From assembly GCA_947504705.1 (NCBI GenBank), contig CANNIA010000014.1:1-64000 (forward strand): a DNA stretch of 64,000 bases. Reading direction: 5' to 3'. Below, piece by piece: positions 45,859 to 54,358 of the stretch. The translations under genes were made by a program, and so were the position numbers. Each line of letters starts with the position of its first letter. Position 1 is the stretch's first letter. The stretch comes from Paracoccaceae bacterium (GTDB taxonomy: Bacteria > Pseudomonadota > Alphaproteobacteria > Rhodobacterales > Rhodobacteraceae). The notes below the pieces were generated by a model, which saw only the letters and a program-made list of their open reading frames with translations, was not told where the DNA came from and did no database searches.

Positions 45859-46168
45859 CGCGACACCTCTCTACAGTTCGACCAAGTCTGCGTTAACCAT
45901 TCTTTCCGTTAACGTACTGACAAGGCGTGTATTTTGCTTGTCGTTGATAGCATGATCCGGTCTATTCAGGAAGATTGCTGGCACGGCGTCTTCCCGGAAT
46001 CTGCAATCAGCCTTAATGCTGGGTTACACCCGGAAAAGCGCCATTTGACCTTCCCTTTCGCCCCGATTCCCCCTATACGCCCGCATCCGCCTGAATGACG
46101 GAGCCTCCAAGGGCCCTGCTGGACGACATCCCGGCTTGTGCCATGACCCTTTAGAACAGGAGATCCCG
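45859..46168. other. Intergenic region upstream of rpsO
   Basis: A 310-bp gap between the divergent RTX gene and rpsO. It contains two GTTAAC hexamers (45892-45897 and 45908-45913) 10 bp apart. It must hold promoters for both genes, but no -35/-10 pair with proper spacing is convincing: TTGACC at 46045-46050 and TATACG at 46074-46079 are too far apart. Confidence 0.45.
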
Positions 46169-46438
46169 ATGTCGATCACCGTTGAAGAAAAAGCCCGCCT
46201 GATCAAGGAATACGCGACCAAAGAGAACGACACCGGCTCGCCGGAAGTTCAGGTTGCGATCCTGTCGTCGCGCATCGCCACGCTGACCGAGCATTTCAAG
46301 GGCCACAAGAAAGACAACCACTCGCGTCGTGGTCTGTTGATGATGGTTGCCCAGCGCCGCAAGCTGCTCGACTATCTGAAAAAGGTCAACGATGCCCGCT
46401 ATACCGCGTTGATCGCGCGCCTCGGCCTGCGCCGCTAA
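46169..46438 (+). CDS. rpsO: 30S ribosomal protein S15
   Basis: An 89-residue S15, the standard length. It has [51 protein letters not shown] and LLDYLKKV. It binds 16S rRNA early in small-subunit assembly. ATG 46169 follows AGGAG at a 6-base spacing. An upstream in-frame start at 46136 would add an unrelated extension. A nested double hairpin and an intrinsic terminator follow; pnp, its usual neighbour, is not seen. Confidence 0.98.
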   Translation: MSITVEEKARLIKEYATKENDTGSPEVQVAILSSRIATLTEHFKGHKKDNHSRRGLLMMVAQRRKLLDYLKKVNDARYTALIARLGLRR

Positions 46439-46441
46439 AGT

Positions 46442-46522
46442 GGTTCAGGTCTTCGCGGAAAGGTCGAGGATCGGAATTCGAACACTCTTGGTTTGAATTC
46501 CGATCCGATAGAGACCTGAACC
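46442..46522. repeat. Nested double inverted repeat after rpsO
   Basis: GGTTCAGGTCT (46442-46452) pairs perfectly with 46512-46522. Inside it, GGATCGGAATTC (46468-46479) pairs perfectly with GAATTCCGATCC (46495-46506), leaving a 15-base loop. The two stems of 11 and 12 bp can stack into one long arm of about 80 bases. It may be a mobile palindromic unit or protect the rpsO 3' end. It begins 3 bp after the rpsO stop. Confidence 0.7.
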
Positions 46523-46548
46523 GCCAATCTTGGCCAAAGCCTGATCCG

Positions 46549-46577
46549 ACGCCCGTGCCAAAAGCGCGGGCGTTTTT
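46549..46577 (+). terminator. Intrinsic terminator between rpsO and hslV
   Basis: ACGCCCG (46549-46555) pairs with CGGGCGT (46567-46573), a 7-bp stem with an 11-base A-rich loop, followed by T at 46573-46577. It ends rpsO transcription and separates it from hslV, 72 bp downstream. Confidence 0.85.
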
Positions 46578-46648
46578 CATTGGGATATCCCGACCTTGAG
46601 ATATCCGCCCGCTCTGTCCATATAGTCCCACCACAGGCGGAGGGCCCC

Positions 46649-47206
46649 ATGGCAGAAGACAAATTCCCCGGCTGGCACGGCACCACGATCCTTGCAGTTC
46701 GCCGGGGCGGAGAAGTCGTCGTAGCCGGTGACGGCCAGGTTTCCCTTGGCCAGACCGTGATCAAAGGCACCGCCCGCAAAGTCCGCCGCCTCTCCCCCGG
46801 CGGTCATGACATCATCGCCGGGTTTGCCGGGTCCACCGCCGATGCCTTCTCCCTTCTTGATCGGCTGGAGAATAAGCTGGAGGCCGCCCCCGGCCAACTG
46901 GCCCGCGCTTGCGTTGACCTCGCCAAGGACTGGCGGATGGACAAATACCTGCGGAACTTGGAGGCGATGCTGATCGTCACCGACGGCACTGACCTTTACG
47001 TCATCACCGGCGCGGGCGATGTGCTTGAACCTGAACATGACGTCGCCGCCATTGGCTCGGGCGGCAACTATGCCCTCGCCGCCGCCCGGGGCCTGATGAC
47101 CACCGACCTTGCCGCCGAAGACATCGCCCGCCGCGCAATGGCCATCGCCGCCGACATCTGCGTCTACACCAACGGAAATCTGACCATCGAAAGGATCCGC
47201 GCATGA
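46649..47206 (+). CDS. hslV: ATP-dependent protease subunit HslV
   Basis: A 185-residue threonine peptidase. After a short propeptide ([10 protein letters not shown]) the catalytic Thr is at 12, followed by [44 protein letters not shown] and [14 protein letters not shown]. It assembles as a double hexamer with HslU. ATG 46649 has a GCGGAGGG ribosome-binding site. It overlaps the DUF2157 gene by ATGA; hslU comes third rather than second in the operon. Confidence 0.97.
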   Translation: MAEDKFPGWHGTTILAVRRGGEVVVAGDGQVSLGQTVIKGTARKVRRLSPGGHDIIAGFAGSTADAFSLLDRLENKLEAAPGQLARACVDLAKDWRMDKYLRNLEAMLIVTDGTDLYVITGAGDVLEPEHDVAAIGSGGNYALAAARGLMTTDLAAEDIARRAMAIAADICVYTNGNLTIERIRA

Positions 47207-48279
47207 GCGCTTCGCCCCAAGACCTCCGCGCCGCTGTCGCCGCTGGCATCCTTGATGAATCCCAAGCCGCCCGCCTGACCGCCCTGATCAACGAGCGTGA
47301 GGGCAAACGCGTCGCCATGCCGCAGGAAGACGAGCCCTTCGAATTCTTCCGGGGCTTTTCCGAGATCTTCATCTCCATCGGCCTGATCATCCTGTTGTCT
47401 GGTGTCGGCGCGGTCCTCGCCTGGTTCGGCGGGTTGACACTCCTGACCGTGGTCCCCCTGATCTGCGCGGGCGTCGCCTGGTGGTGGGCCAAATACTTCA
47501 CCCTGAAACGCCGGATGACCCTGCCTTCGATGGTCCTCGCCTCCGCCTATGGCACGGGCGTCTACATCTTCATCTTCACGCTGCTGGCGCAGGCCGAAGC
47601 CGGTGATCGCACCCTTCTGATCGGCGGCTTTGCCCTTTCCGCCTTGGCCATGGTCGGCTGGTACTGGCGCTTCAAACTGCCGTTCTCGGCTTTCCTGACC
47701 GGGCTTTTCGCTTTGGGAGCCGTCTATTCGATCACCGCCTCGATCGGGAATATCGACGATCTGTTTGGCAGCTGGGGCACGAACAACCTCTTCGACCTGC
47801 GCGAAAACCCGGCCTTTGCCACCGCAACACTCCTCTTCGGCGTCGCTGCCTTCCTTGTCGGCATGTATTTCGACACTCGCGATCCCCACCGCCTTGGCCG
47901 CCACTCCGCCACCGCCTTCTGGTGCCACCTGTTGGCCGCGCCCGCGCTGGTGAACACCGTCGCGATGACGCTTTTGAACACTGGTGGCAGCAGCGGGATC
48001 GGGCTTCTGTCGCTCGCCCTTCTGGCCATCACCGTCCTTGCCCTTGTCATCGACCGCCGGTCCTTCCTGACCGCCGCCATCGCCTATATCGCCATCGTCA
48101 TCGGCTGGATCGCCGGCGACAGCGCCGATTTCGGCACCTGGGCCTTCATCCTGATCGCGCTTGGCGGGCTCATCACCGCCATCGGCACCTGGTGGGTGCA
48201 ACTGCGCGCTTTCGTCATGCGCATCCTGCCAAATTTCCCCGGCAAATCCCGCCTTCCCCCCTATGGATCGACCGAATGA
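47203..48279 (+). CDS. DUF2157-type membrane protein inside the hslVU operon
   Basis: A 358-residue protein with a soluble N-terminus (about 1-45; [20 protein letters not shown], which resembles the DUF2157 start) and about nine or ten membrane helices. Conserved-looking elements are [39 protein letters not shown] and [15 protein letters not shown]. Function is unknown. It is coupled at both ends by ATGA, to hslV and hslU, so it is expressed in a fixed ratio with the protease. Confidence 0.8.
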   Translation: MSASPQDLRAAVAAGILDESQAARLTALINEREGKRVAMPQEDEPFEFFRGFSEIFISIGLIILLSGVGAVLAWFGGLTLLTVVPLICAGVAWWWAKYFTLKRRMTLPSMVLASAYGTGVYIFIFTLLAQAEAGDRTLLIGGFALSALAMVGWYWRFKLPFSAFLTGLFALGAVYSITASIGNIDDLFGSWGTNNLFDLRENPAFATATLLFGVAAFLVGMYFDTRDPHRLGRHSATAFWCHLLAAPALVNTVAMTLLNTGGSSGIGLLSLALLAITVLALVIDRRSFLTAAIAYIAIVIGWIAGDSADFGTWAFILIALGGLITAIGTWWVQLRAFVMRILPNFPGKSRLPPYGSTE

Positions 48280-49574
48280 CCGACCTTACCCCGCGCGAGA
48301 TCGTCTCGGAACTCGACCGCTATATCATCGGCCAGACCGACGCCAAACGTGCTGTTGCCGTCGCCCTGCGCAACCGCTGGCGCCGGAAACGCCTTGGCGA
48401 CGATCTGCGGGATGAGGTTTACCCCAAGAACATCCTGATGATCGGCCCCACCGGCGTCGGCAAAACCGAAATATCCCGCCGTCTGGCCAAGCTTGCCAAG
48501 GCCCCCTTCCTCAAGGTCGAAGCCACCAAATTCACCGAAGTCGGCTATGTCGGCCGTGATGTCGACAGCATCATCCGTGACCTGGTGGATGTGGCGATCA
48601 ACGACATTCGCACCGCCATGCGGGAAGAGGTGAAATCCCGCGCCCAGCGCGCCGCCGAAGACCGGGTGATCGAGGCGCTGGCTGGCAAGGACGCCCGCGA
48701 CCAAACCCGCGAGATGTTCCGCGCCAAACTCAAACGCGGCGAACTTGACGACACCTTGATCGAGATCGACGTGGCCGACGCCGCCCCCACCATGCCGATG
48801 GGCTTTGGCATGCCGGGGATGGAGGTGCAGATGGGCGGGCTGCAAGACCTGTTCAAGGCTTTCGGCGGGCGATCAACACGCAAGCGGCTCAGCGTTTCGC
48901 AAAGCTATGAAATTCTGATCGGGCAAGAGGCCGACAAGCTTCTGGATGACGAAGCCGTCCGCACTGCCGCCTTGGAGGCCGTGCAGGAAAACGGTATCGT
49001 CTTCCTCGATGAAATCGACAAAATCTGCGCCCGCGCCGATGCACGCGGGGCCGATGTCTCCCGCGAAGGCGTGCAGCGCGACCTGCTGCCGCTGATCGAG
49101 GGCACCACTGTCAGCACCAAACACGGCCCGGTCAAAACCGACCATATCCTCTTTATCGCCTCCGGAGCCTTCCACATCGCCAAACCCTCGGACCTTCTGC
49201 CGGAACTCCAAGGCCGCCTGCCGATCCGCGTCGAGCTCCAGCCTCTGACCGAAGGCGATTTCGTCCGCATCCTGACGGAGACCGACAACGCACTGACCCG
49301 CCAGTACACGGCCCTGATGGGCACCGAAGCGGTCACCGTCACGTTTACGAAAGACGGCATCGACGCCCTCGCCCGCATAGCCGCCGAAGTGAACCGCGCT
49401 GTCGAAAACATCGGCGCCCGTCGGCTTTACACGGTGATGGAACGTGTCTTCGAAGAGCTCAGCTTCAACGCCCCCGATCGCGCAGGCCATTCTGTCACCG
49501 TGGACGCCGGTTTTGTTGAGGCCAACATCGGCGCCCTCTCCCGCTCCGCCGACCTCTCGCGGTATGTGTTGTGA
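48276..49574 (+). CDS. hslU: ATP-dependent protease ATPase subunit HslU
   Basis: A 432-residue AAA+ unfoldase. It has [20 protein letters not shown], Walker A GPTGVGKT at 57-64, [16 protein letters not shown], Walker [11 protein letters not shown] near 242, and the C-terminal pore/docking end LSRYVL. With HslV it degrades misfolded proteins. It overlaps the DUF2157 gene by ATGA and is followed by a small membrane protein gene 6 bp on. Confidence 0.98.
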   Translation: MTDLTPREIVSELDRYIIGQTDAKRAVAVALRNRWRRKRLGDDLRDEVYPKNILMIGPTGVGKTEISRRLAKLAKAPFLKVEATKFTEVGYVGRDVDSIIRDLVDVAINDIRTAMREEVKSRAQRAAEDRVIEALAGKDARDQTREMFRAKLKRGELDDTLIEIDVADAAPTMPMGFGMPGMEVQMGGLQDLFKAFGGRSTRKRLSVSQSYEILIGQEADKLLDDEAVRTAALEAVQENGIVFLDEIDKICARADARGADVSREGVQRDLLPLIEGTTVSTKHGPVKTDHILFIASGAFHIAKPSDLLPELQGRLPIRVELQPLTEGDFVRILTETDNALTRQYTALMGTEAVTVTFTKDGIDALARIAAEVNRAVENIGARRLYTVMERVFEELSFNAPDRAGHSVTVDAGFVEANIGALSRSADLSRYVL

Positions 49575-49580
49575 TCCACC

Positions 49581-49766
49581 GTGCGGATGATGCTTGATCT
49601 GTTGATGCATCTTGTATGGGCCGTGGTTCTCGGTGCCTTGATCGAACTGCTCGACGTTTGGTTTCCGATTTGGCTTTCGATCGGGGTGTCACTTGTGATC
49701 GTGGTTCTGGTCTGCTGGTTCTTCTATCGCTTTCTTGGTTGGAAAATCTGGCGCTTGCGCCGCTAG
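49581..49766 (+). CDS. Small membrane protein of unknown function
   Basis: A 61-residue protein with two predicted membrane helices (DLLMHLVWAVVLGALIELL, about 5-25, and IGVSLVIVVLVCWFFYRFL, about 34-52) and a basic tail (KIWRLRR). It may start at GTG 49581 or at the ATGs at 49587/49590; none has a strong ribosome-binding site. It is 6 bp after hslU, so it is probably co-transcribed. No family recognised. Confidence 0.55.
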   Translation: MRMMLDLLMHLVWAVVLGALIELLDVWFPIWLSIGVSLVIVVLVCWFFYRFLGWKIWRLRR

Positions 49767-50281
49767 GAGTCTTTCTTGTAGGTCGGGGTTAACCCCGACT
49801 CCTCCCCACAACATGAACCCTTCCCCACCCCCAGCGTTCACCTGTTCCCAAATATCCTCGGGGGGAAGCCCTTGGTCTTGGAAAGAGCAAGGGCGTGGGG
49901 GGCGAAGCGCCCCCATCCCCAAGGAGGAGGCGAAGCCCGACGACGAGACAAAAGATTTGCGCCCGGCGGGGCGCTCAATTCGAAAACCGTTCGAACCCGT
50001 GAACCCTTAAGAAATCCCGAACGCCCACAGGTAACTCCTTGATAATTCAACGCTCGTAAAGCCTGCCCACCGTGGACACCCTCTCGCTTGTCCCCGTCAA
50101 TCACAGGTAACCCCTACACGCCCGACCCCCTACTCGTGAAGATGCCGCGGTTTCATGATCAACTGGTTGAAACTGCCCAAGCTTTATCCGGTTCTGCCCA
50201 AGTCTCGCCAAACATCTGTGGTCTCTGCCCGGCTTGTCAGGTATCGATACCTCTGTAACCATCAAGCACTCCGGAAATGCC
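49765..50281. repeat. Repeat-rich spacer between hslU operon and the ACP gene
   Basis: A 515-bp stretch without a supported gene. GTCGGGGTTAACCCCGAC (49782-49799) is a perfect 18-bp palindrome, and AGGAGTC (49765-49771) pairs with GACTCCT (49797-49803), so two structures compete. AAATATCCTCGGGGGG followed by GGGGGC/GCCCCC (49898-49903 and 49909-49914) resembles the intergenic repeats common after genes in Rhodobacteraceae. Further right is a perfect palindrome (50239-50252, separate entry). Composition is mixed and less coding-like. Confidence 0.55.
50239..50252. promoter_or_regulatory. 14-bp perfect palindrome, possible operator
   Basis: AGGTATCGATACCT is a perfect palindrome centred 36 bases before the ACP start codon. 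Its size and position suggest a dimeric repressor or activator site controlling the ACP-GSCFA pair. No matching regulator gene lies in the cluster. Confidence 0.45.
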
Positions 50282-50539
50282 ATGTCGACCTCTATGCAGG
50301 AAATCAAGGAAGAGATCTTCAAGTTCGTATGTGACGACGCCGCGCTGGATCGTGGTGATATTGAGGAGGACACGTTGCTTTTTTCCGGTGGCTACATCGA
50401 CAGCATCACAGTGACGGGGCTGATTTCGCTGGTTGAAAAACTGACCGGAACTCTTGTGCCGCAGTCCGAGGTGACGTTGGATAACTTCGATTCAGTTGCT
50501 AGGCTCACCGCCTACGCATCCCGCCGCATCAATCAGTAG
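50282..50539 (+). CDS. Stand-alone acyl/peptidyl carrier protein (DltC-like)
   Basis: An 85-residue carrier protein with the phosphopantetheine attachment Ser at 41 in the sequence SGGYIDSITVTGLI (the usual DSL is DSI). Helix 1 is EIKEEIFKFVCDDAAL, and the C-terminal half has LTGTLVPQSEVTLDNFDSVARL. The size and GGYIDS context resemble NRPS-type and DltC-like carriers more than fatty-acid AcpP (LGADSLDTVEL). It is followed 18 bp downstream by the GSCFA gene and faces the adenylation gene at 52567-54093. ATG 50282 is preferred over an upstream in-frame start at 50234. Confidence 0.85.
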   Translation: MSTSMQEIKEEIFKFVCDDAALDRGDIEEDTLLFSGGYIDSITVTGLISLVEKLTGTLVPQSEVTLDNFDSVARLTAYASRRINQ

Positions 50540-50557
50540 CACGCATCCGCACACACC

Positions 50558-52459
50558 ATGGGTAAAACAGTCTATACACCGTCGGAAATCCTGCAGAAAG
50601 TCGCGAGCAATCCTCTTCGGCGCTACCCCGGCGTTGCCGTCGGACAGGACCGGTTGCTGCCCTATGCGCGCCCGCAGATCTCGACTTCGCTCAGCGCGCC
50701 TGAGAGCGGGGCTTTCTTTGTTGCTGGCAACTGCTTTGCGCGCGGCATGGAAAAGGCCCTGCGTCGGGCTGATCGCACAGTTCTTTCCAGCCCAACCGAT
50801 CTTGACCTGCCGGGCGATGCCAAACAGCAGTTCAACCGGTTCAACATCTTCAATCTCGATGTGAACTATAATGAATTTCGTTGGGCATTGACCCCGAACG
50901 ACCACAACATCGATGACGCCCTGATTGATGTGGACGGCTTGGCGGTGGACATGCAGATTCACACCACCTTTGCCCATGATCCGGAAACGGCGCGGCACTA
51001 TCGGCGGGTCTTCAACAGCTCTTATCAGCCGGTCGTCGACGCAGATGTCATCATCCTTTCGCCGCTTGGGATCGAGCAGTGGTACGATGCCGAAAAGGAT
51101 CTCTATCTCAACGCCATGCCAACGCAGCGGATGACGGATCTCTATCCCGACCGCTTCGAATTCCACCGGCTTGGGCTTTCCGAGGTAACAGCTTCGATTG
51201 AACGCTGCTGTCTTTTCCTGCAAGAGCATTCAAATCGGAGCCCCGTAATCCTGCTCGCCCCTGCACCTGTCTGGCAGTCCATGGTTCATACTGATGGGGA
51301 TTCGATGATTGACCAGTTCTACAGCAAGTCCGTGCAACGGCTTGCCTGTGAGGCTGTCGCCGATAGTCTGGACAGGGTCGAATATGTTCCCTCGATTGAG
51401 ATGGGTCTGCTGAGTGACTTTCGCTTTGGCTATACCCCCGCTTCGCCGAACCACAACAGCCAGTCCCCCTCAGACCGGCTGATTGCCGAGGTGCTTTTGA
51501 AGTATGAAGGCCCCAGCGTTAGCCAGCGTCAGATCCACGCGCTTGGTCATTGCTCGGCTTTGTTGACAGCCGAAGACTATGACGCCGCCGTCCGCATTGG
51601 TCAGCAGGCCTATGAGGCAGGCGTCCCGGTCAACTCCGAGCTTGATCTCTACTTGTCCCAGGCCCTGATCCGATCTGGCGACAAAGCGGCCGGGATGCGT
51701 CTTTTGATCGAGAATATCCCACAATATCCCGAGGATGACGAGAACAGGGCTCATCGTTTTGAGTACGCGTGCAATCTTGCCCGTGGCGCCGGCACACCAG
51801 AAGATTTGGTCAAGCTGCAACTGATCGCAGAGCGGTTTGGTCTCCGTTATGAGCCTATCGAACTTAGTGCTTCCGCTGCGCGGACAAAGTCCGGCACCAC
51901 AAGCAAGGCCGAAGAACATTTGGCGCCGCTTTGGTTGGCGTTGAGACAAGACCGGGCCGATTTCGCCTTGGGCGGGTGCTACGCCTTGGAAAAGGACACT
52001 CTGGAGTGGGGCGCGGCAGATCGGGAAAGATTTGAGACCGTCTTTACCCAAGCGTTGCAGCGCACTGGTCAGAAAGAGGTGGCCATCTCCAGGCTGATCG
52101 CGGCGCTGGACGGGGGGACGGTATCCAGCACGCTCTTCCAGTTGGCGGTAAATCTGACACGGTCGCACAGCACGAAAGACCGGGTAGAATCGCTTCAACG
52201 TTTGGCCTTGCGCGACAATTACAGTGCTGAGGTCGTGACGGTCTTGAATGGTCTTGCAGGCGCCTTCCGCGGCGACCGGGACAGCGCTGCTTCTGCAGCA
52301 GTAACGCCGGTCGCTCTTGAACCGGAGGCTCCGGCCGAAGTAGCGCAAATTGCTGCCGAGCAGGAAGATGGGGTTGAAGAAGAGCCGCCGACGCCGATTA
52401 GAAAAAGGGGGCCGCTGCGTCAACTTTTGCGACTCGGCTTAGCAACCCGTCCGACATAG
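50558..52459 (+). CDS. GSCFA-domain protein with helical-repeat C-terminus
   Basis: A 633-residue protein. The N-terminal GSCFA (SGNH-like) domain includes GAFFVAGNCFARGMEKAL (about 51-68), FNRFNIFNLDVNYNEFRW, ADVIILSPLGIEQWYD and YLNAMPT. The signature GSCFA reads GNCFA (57-61): the presumed nucleophile Ser is Asn. From about 330 to 570 there are TPR-like helical pairs (SELDLYLSQALIRSGDKAAG). An acidic linker and a basic tail (IRKRGPLRQLLRLGL) close the protein. No signal peptide is seen. It sits 18 bp after the ACP gene; a role in transferring the ACP-bound group is an inference. Confidence 0.75.
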   Translation: MGKTVYTPSEILQKVASNPLRRYPGVAVGQDRLLPYARPQISTSLSAPESGAFFVAGNCFARGMEKALRRADRTVLSSPTDLDLPGDAKQQFNRFNIFNLDVNYNEFRWALTPNDHNIDDALIDVDGLAVDMQIHTTFAHDPETARHYRRVFNSSYQPVVDADVIILSPLGIEQWYDAEKDLYLNAMPTQRMTDLYPDRFEFHRLGLSEVTASIERCCLFLQEHSNRSPVILLAPAPVWQSMVHTDGDSMIDQFYSKSVQRLACEAVADSLDRVEYVPSIEMGLLSDFRFGYTPASPNHNSQSPSDRLIAEVLLKYEGPSVSQRQIHALGHCSALLTAEDYDAAVRIGQQAYEAGVPVNSELDLYLSQALIRSGDKAAGMRLLIENIPQYPEDDENRAHRFEYACNLARGAGTPEDLVKLQLIAERFGLRYEPIELSASAARTKSGTTSKAEEHLAPLWLALRQDRADFALGGCYALEKDTLEWGAADRERFETVFTQALQRTGQKEVAISRLIAALDGGTVSSTLFQLAVNLTRSHSTKDRVESLQRLALRDNYSAEVVTVLNGLAGAFRGDRDSAASAAVTPVALEPEAPAEVAQIAAEQEDGVEEEPPTPIRKRGPLRQLLRLGLATRPT

Positions 52460-52566
52460 TCGTGTAGCCGATCACTTTATGGCAGAGTGCCTGAGCAATC
52501 GCGGCCTTTCTATCAATTTGGCGGGTGCGTAGTAGCCCTTGCTTGGCGATAGTTCACGCCGACCAT

Positions 52567-54093
52567 TCAGGGACGAGCAGCGTCCATGGTTTTCTTCAAG
52601 ACCTTTCGATCAATCTTGCCGTTCACAGACAATGGCATGTGATCGATTTCAACAATCTGTCTTGGGACCATGTAGCTTGGAAGCAGCTTTCGGCATGCTT
52701 TGCGGATGTCGGTGGCCGTTGCCTTGGGGGCGACGACAAAGGCAACGATGCCTTCGGCGTGTCCGTCTGCCGTGATCGGCCAAGCAATTGCTGCCACTTC
52801 AGCGCTGCCAGAAGCGCGTGCGACAGCCGCGTCAATCTCATGCAGTTCGATCCGGTATCCATTGACTTTGACCTGATCGTCAATCCGACTGACGAAGACC
52901 GCGCCAAAGTCTTCGGACCTGCGCCCGATGTCACCAGTGCGATAATAGGCGACGCCATCCGCGCCGGTGAAGAACTTCTGGACGTTCAGCTCTGGGGCGT
53001 TGATATAGCCTTTCGACACCTGCGAGCCGCCCAGAATGATCTCGCCCTCAAGCTCACCTTCCGGCGCATCGATGCGGCAAATCTGCTCCCCCATGGCCCA
53101 GCCAAGCGGAACGATGGGCAAGCTCCTGATCGCGTCGAAATCCTTGATCTCATAGGCGGTCAGCGCGACGGTCGCTTCCGTCGGGCCATAAAGGTTGATC
53201 AGCCGCATGTTCGGCGCGGCCTTTGCAAAGGCGGCGGCAAGACGGGTTGGCAGCGGTTCGCCACAGAAGACCGAAACCCGGATCGACGGCAAACTTCCCG
53301 GTGCAAGATGCCCCAGCTTTTCGCAAAAGGCCAACACTGACGGCACCGAGCACCAGGCCGTGATGTCCCTTTCACGGACAAACTCGGTGACTTCCATCAG
53401 CCGGTGCTTTGGCAGAATGCACAGCTCGGCACCGCTGGTCAGGCCAACAAAGATATCGTGCACCGACAGATCGAAATAGTGGTCGGGGAACTGAGTCAGC
53501 CGATCACTCTGTGTCACCTGAACCAGGGGGTCGATGCTGTCCAGATACGCGCAAACATTGGCCTGAGTAATGCGCACACCCTTGGGCTCTCCGGTCGAGC
53601 CCGAGGTGAAGATAAGATAGGCTGTGTCTTCGCCCGGCCCGCGCAGCGGTACTGCGTTGGCAACCTCCCCGCGTTTCAGCAGGTCCCCCTCCATGCTGAA
53701 AAGGCAGGTCTCTTCTGGCAGATGCCCAAGCAGCGCTTCGCCTTTCGCGCGGGTTTCTTCGCAACACAAGACTGCTCCCGGTTGGGCGCTCCGGCAGATT
53801 GACATCAGCCGTTCTGGTGGGAACTCCGAATTCAACGGCACATAGGCCCGGTCCGTCAAAAGCGCGGCGACGATCCCGATAAAGGACTCAAGGCTTCTTG
53901 GCAGCAAAAGTGCTACCGGTAACCCGGGGGCAACCAATGCGTTGATGCAGTCGCCCAATTTTCTGGCCAGCGCATGCAATTCGCCATGCGTCGCGGTGGC
54001 TCCATCGTCCCAGATGGCGGGGCGGTCGCCGAATTTCTGCCCAACGGCGCGGATTCGAGTGGCAAGGCTACCGGGGTTTGGAACGCTGATCAT
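52567..54093 (-). CDS. Stand-alone amino acid adenylation enzyme (DltA-like)
   Basis: A 508-residue ANL-family enzyme with all adenylation core motifs: YLIFTSGSTGEPKGV (159-173), FDLSVHD with the amino-acid-binding Asp208, VFCGEPLPTRLA (275-286), NLYGPTEATVA (300-310), YRTGDIG (384-390), DDQVKVNGYRIELHEID (405-421) and NGKIDRKVL with catalytic Lys493. The FDLSV, FCGE and YGPTEATVA blocks are close to D-alanine-carrier protein ligase DltA, and length matches (about 504). It has no condensation, carrier or thioesterase domain, so it must load a separate carrier, most simply the ACP at 50282. It is convergent with the ACP-GSCFA pair, 107 bp apart. Confidence 0.85.
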   Translation of the reverse strand: MISVPNPGSLATRIRAVGQKFGDRPAIWDDGATATHGELHALARKLGDCINALVAPGLPVALLLPRSLESFIGIVAALLTDRAYVPLNSEFPPERLMSICRSAQPGAVLCCEETRAKGEALLGHLPEETCLFSMEGDLLKRGEVANAVPLRGPGEDTAYLIFTSGSTGEPKGVRITQANVCAYLDSIDPLVQVTQSDRLTQFPDHYFDLSVHDIFVGLTSGAELCILPKHRLMEVTEFVRERDITAWCSVPSVLAFCEKLGHLAPGSLPSIRVSVFCGEPLPTRLAAAFAKAAPNMRLINLYGPTEATVALTAYEIKDFDAIRSLPIVPLGWAMGEQICRIDAPEGELEGEIILGGSQVSKGYINAPELNVQKFFTGADGVAYYRTGDIGRRSEDFGAVFVSRIDDQVKVNGYRIELHEIDAAVARASGSAEVAAIAWPITADGHAEGIVAFVVAPKATATDIRKACRKLLPSYMVPRQIVEIDHMPLSVNGKIDRKVLKKTMDAARP

Positions 54094-54358
54094 GATCTGC
54101 CATTGTCTTTTGGTGGGTCTTCTTTCGCGGGTTGATCCCGACCTTCGTCTTGAACCGGCTGCAATTTCAGATCAAGCACCTTCCGCTTCTGGCTGGGCCG
54201 GGCTGCCAGTTTTCGATGGCTACTGCTGCTCGGGGGAGGCATTGTTCTGCATTCCGTTGCATCAATAGCTTGAGGGCCGCCAACGCCGCGCTGCCTTCAT
54301 CCCCCTTTCTCCGCCGGGCGCAGACTTGTAGGCTCGACCAAGATCAAGGGGAACCGTA

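Noticed and set aside
46045-46079. Sigma-70 promoter for rpsO (TTGACC and TATACG)
   Set aside because: The spacing of 23 bases is too long for a functional -35/-10 pair.
47164-48201. A 345-codon minus-strand frame opposite the DUF2157 gene
   Set aside because: The translation is hydrophilic and repetitive; the plus-strand frame is coupled on both sides to hslV and hslU.
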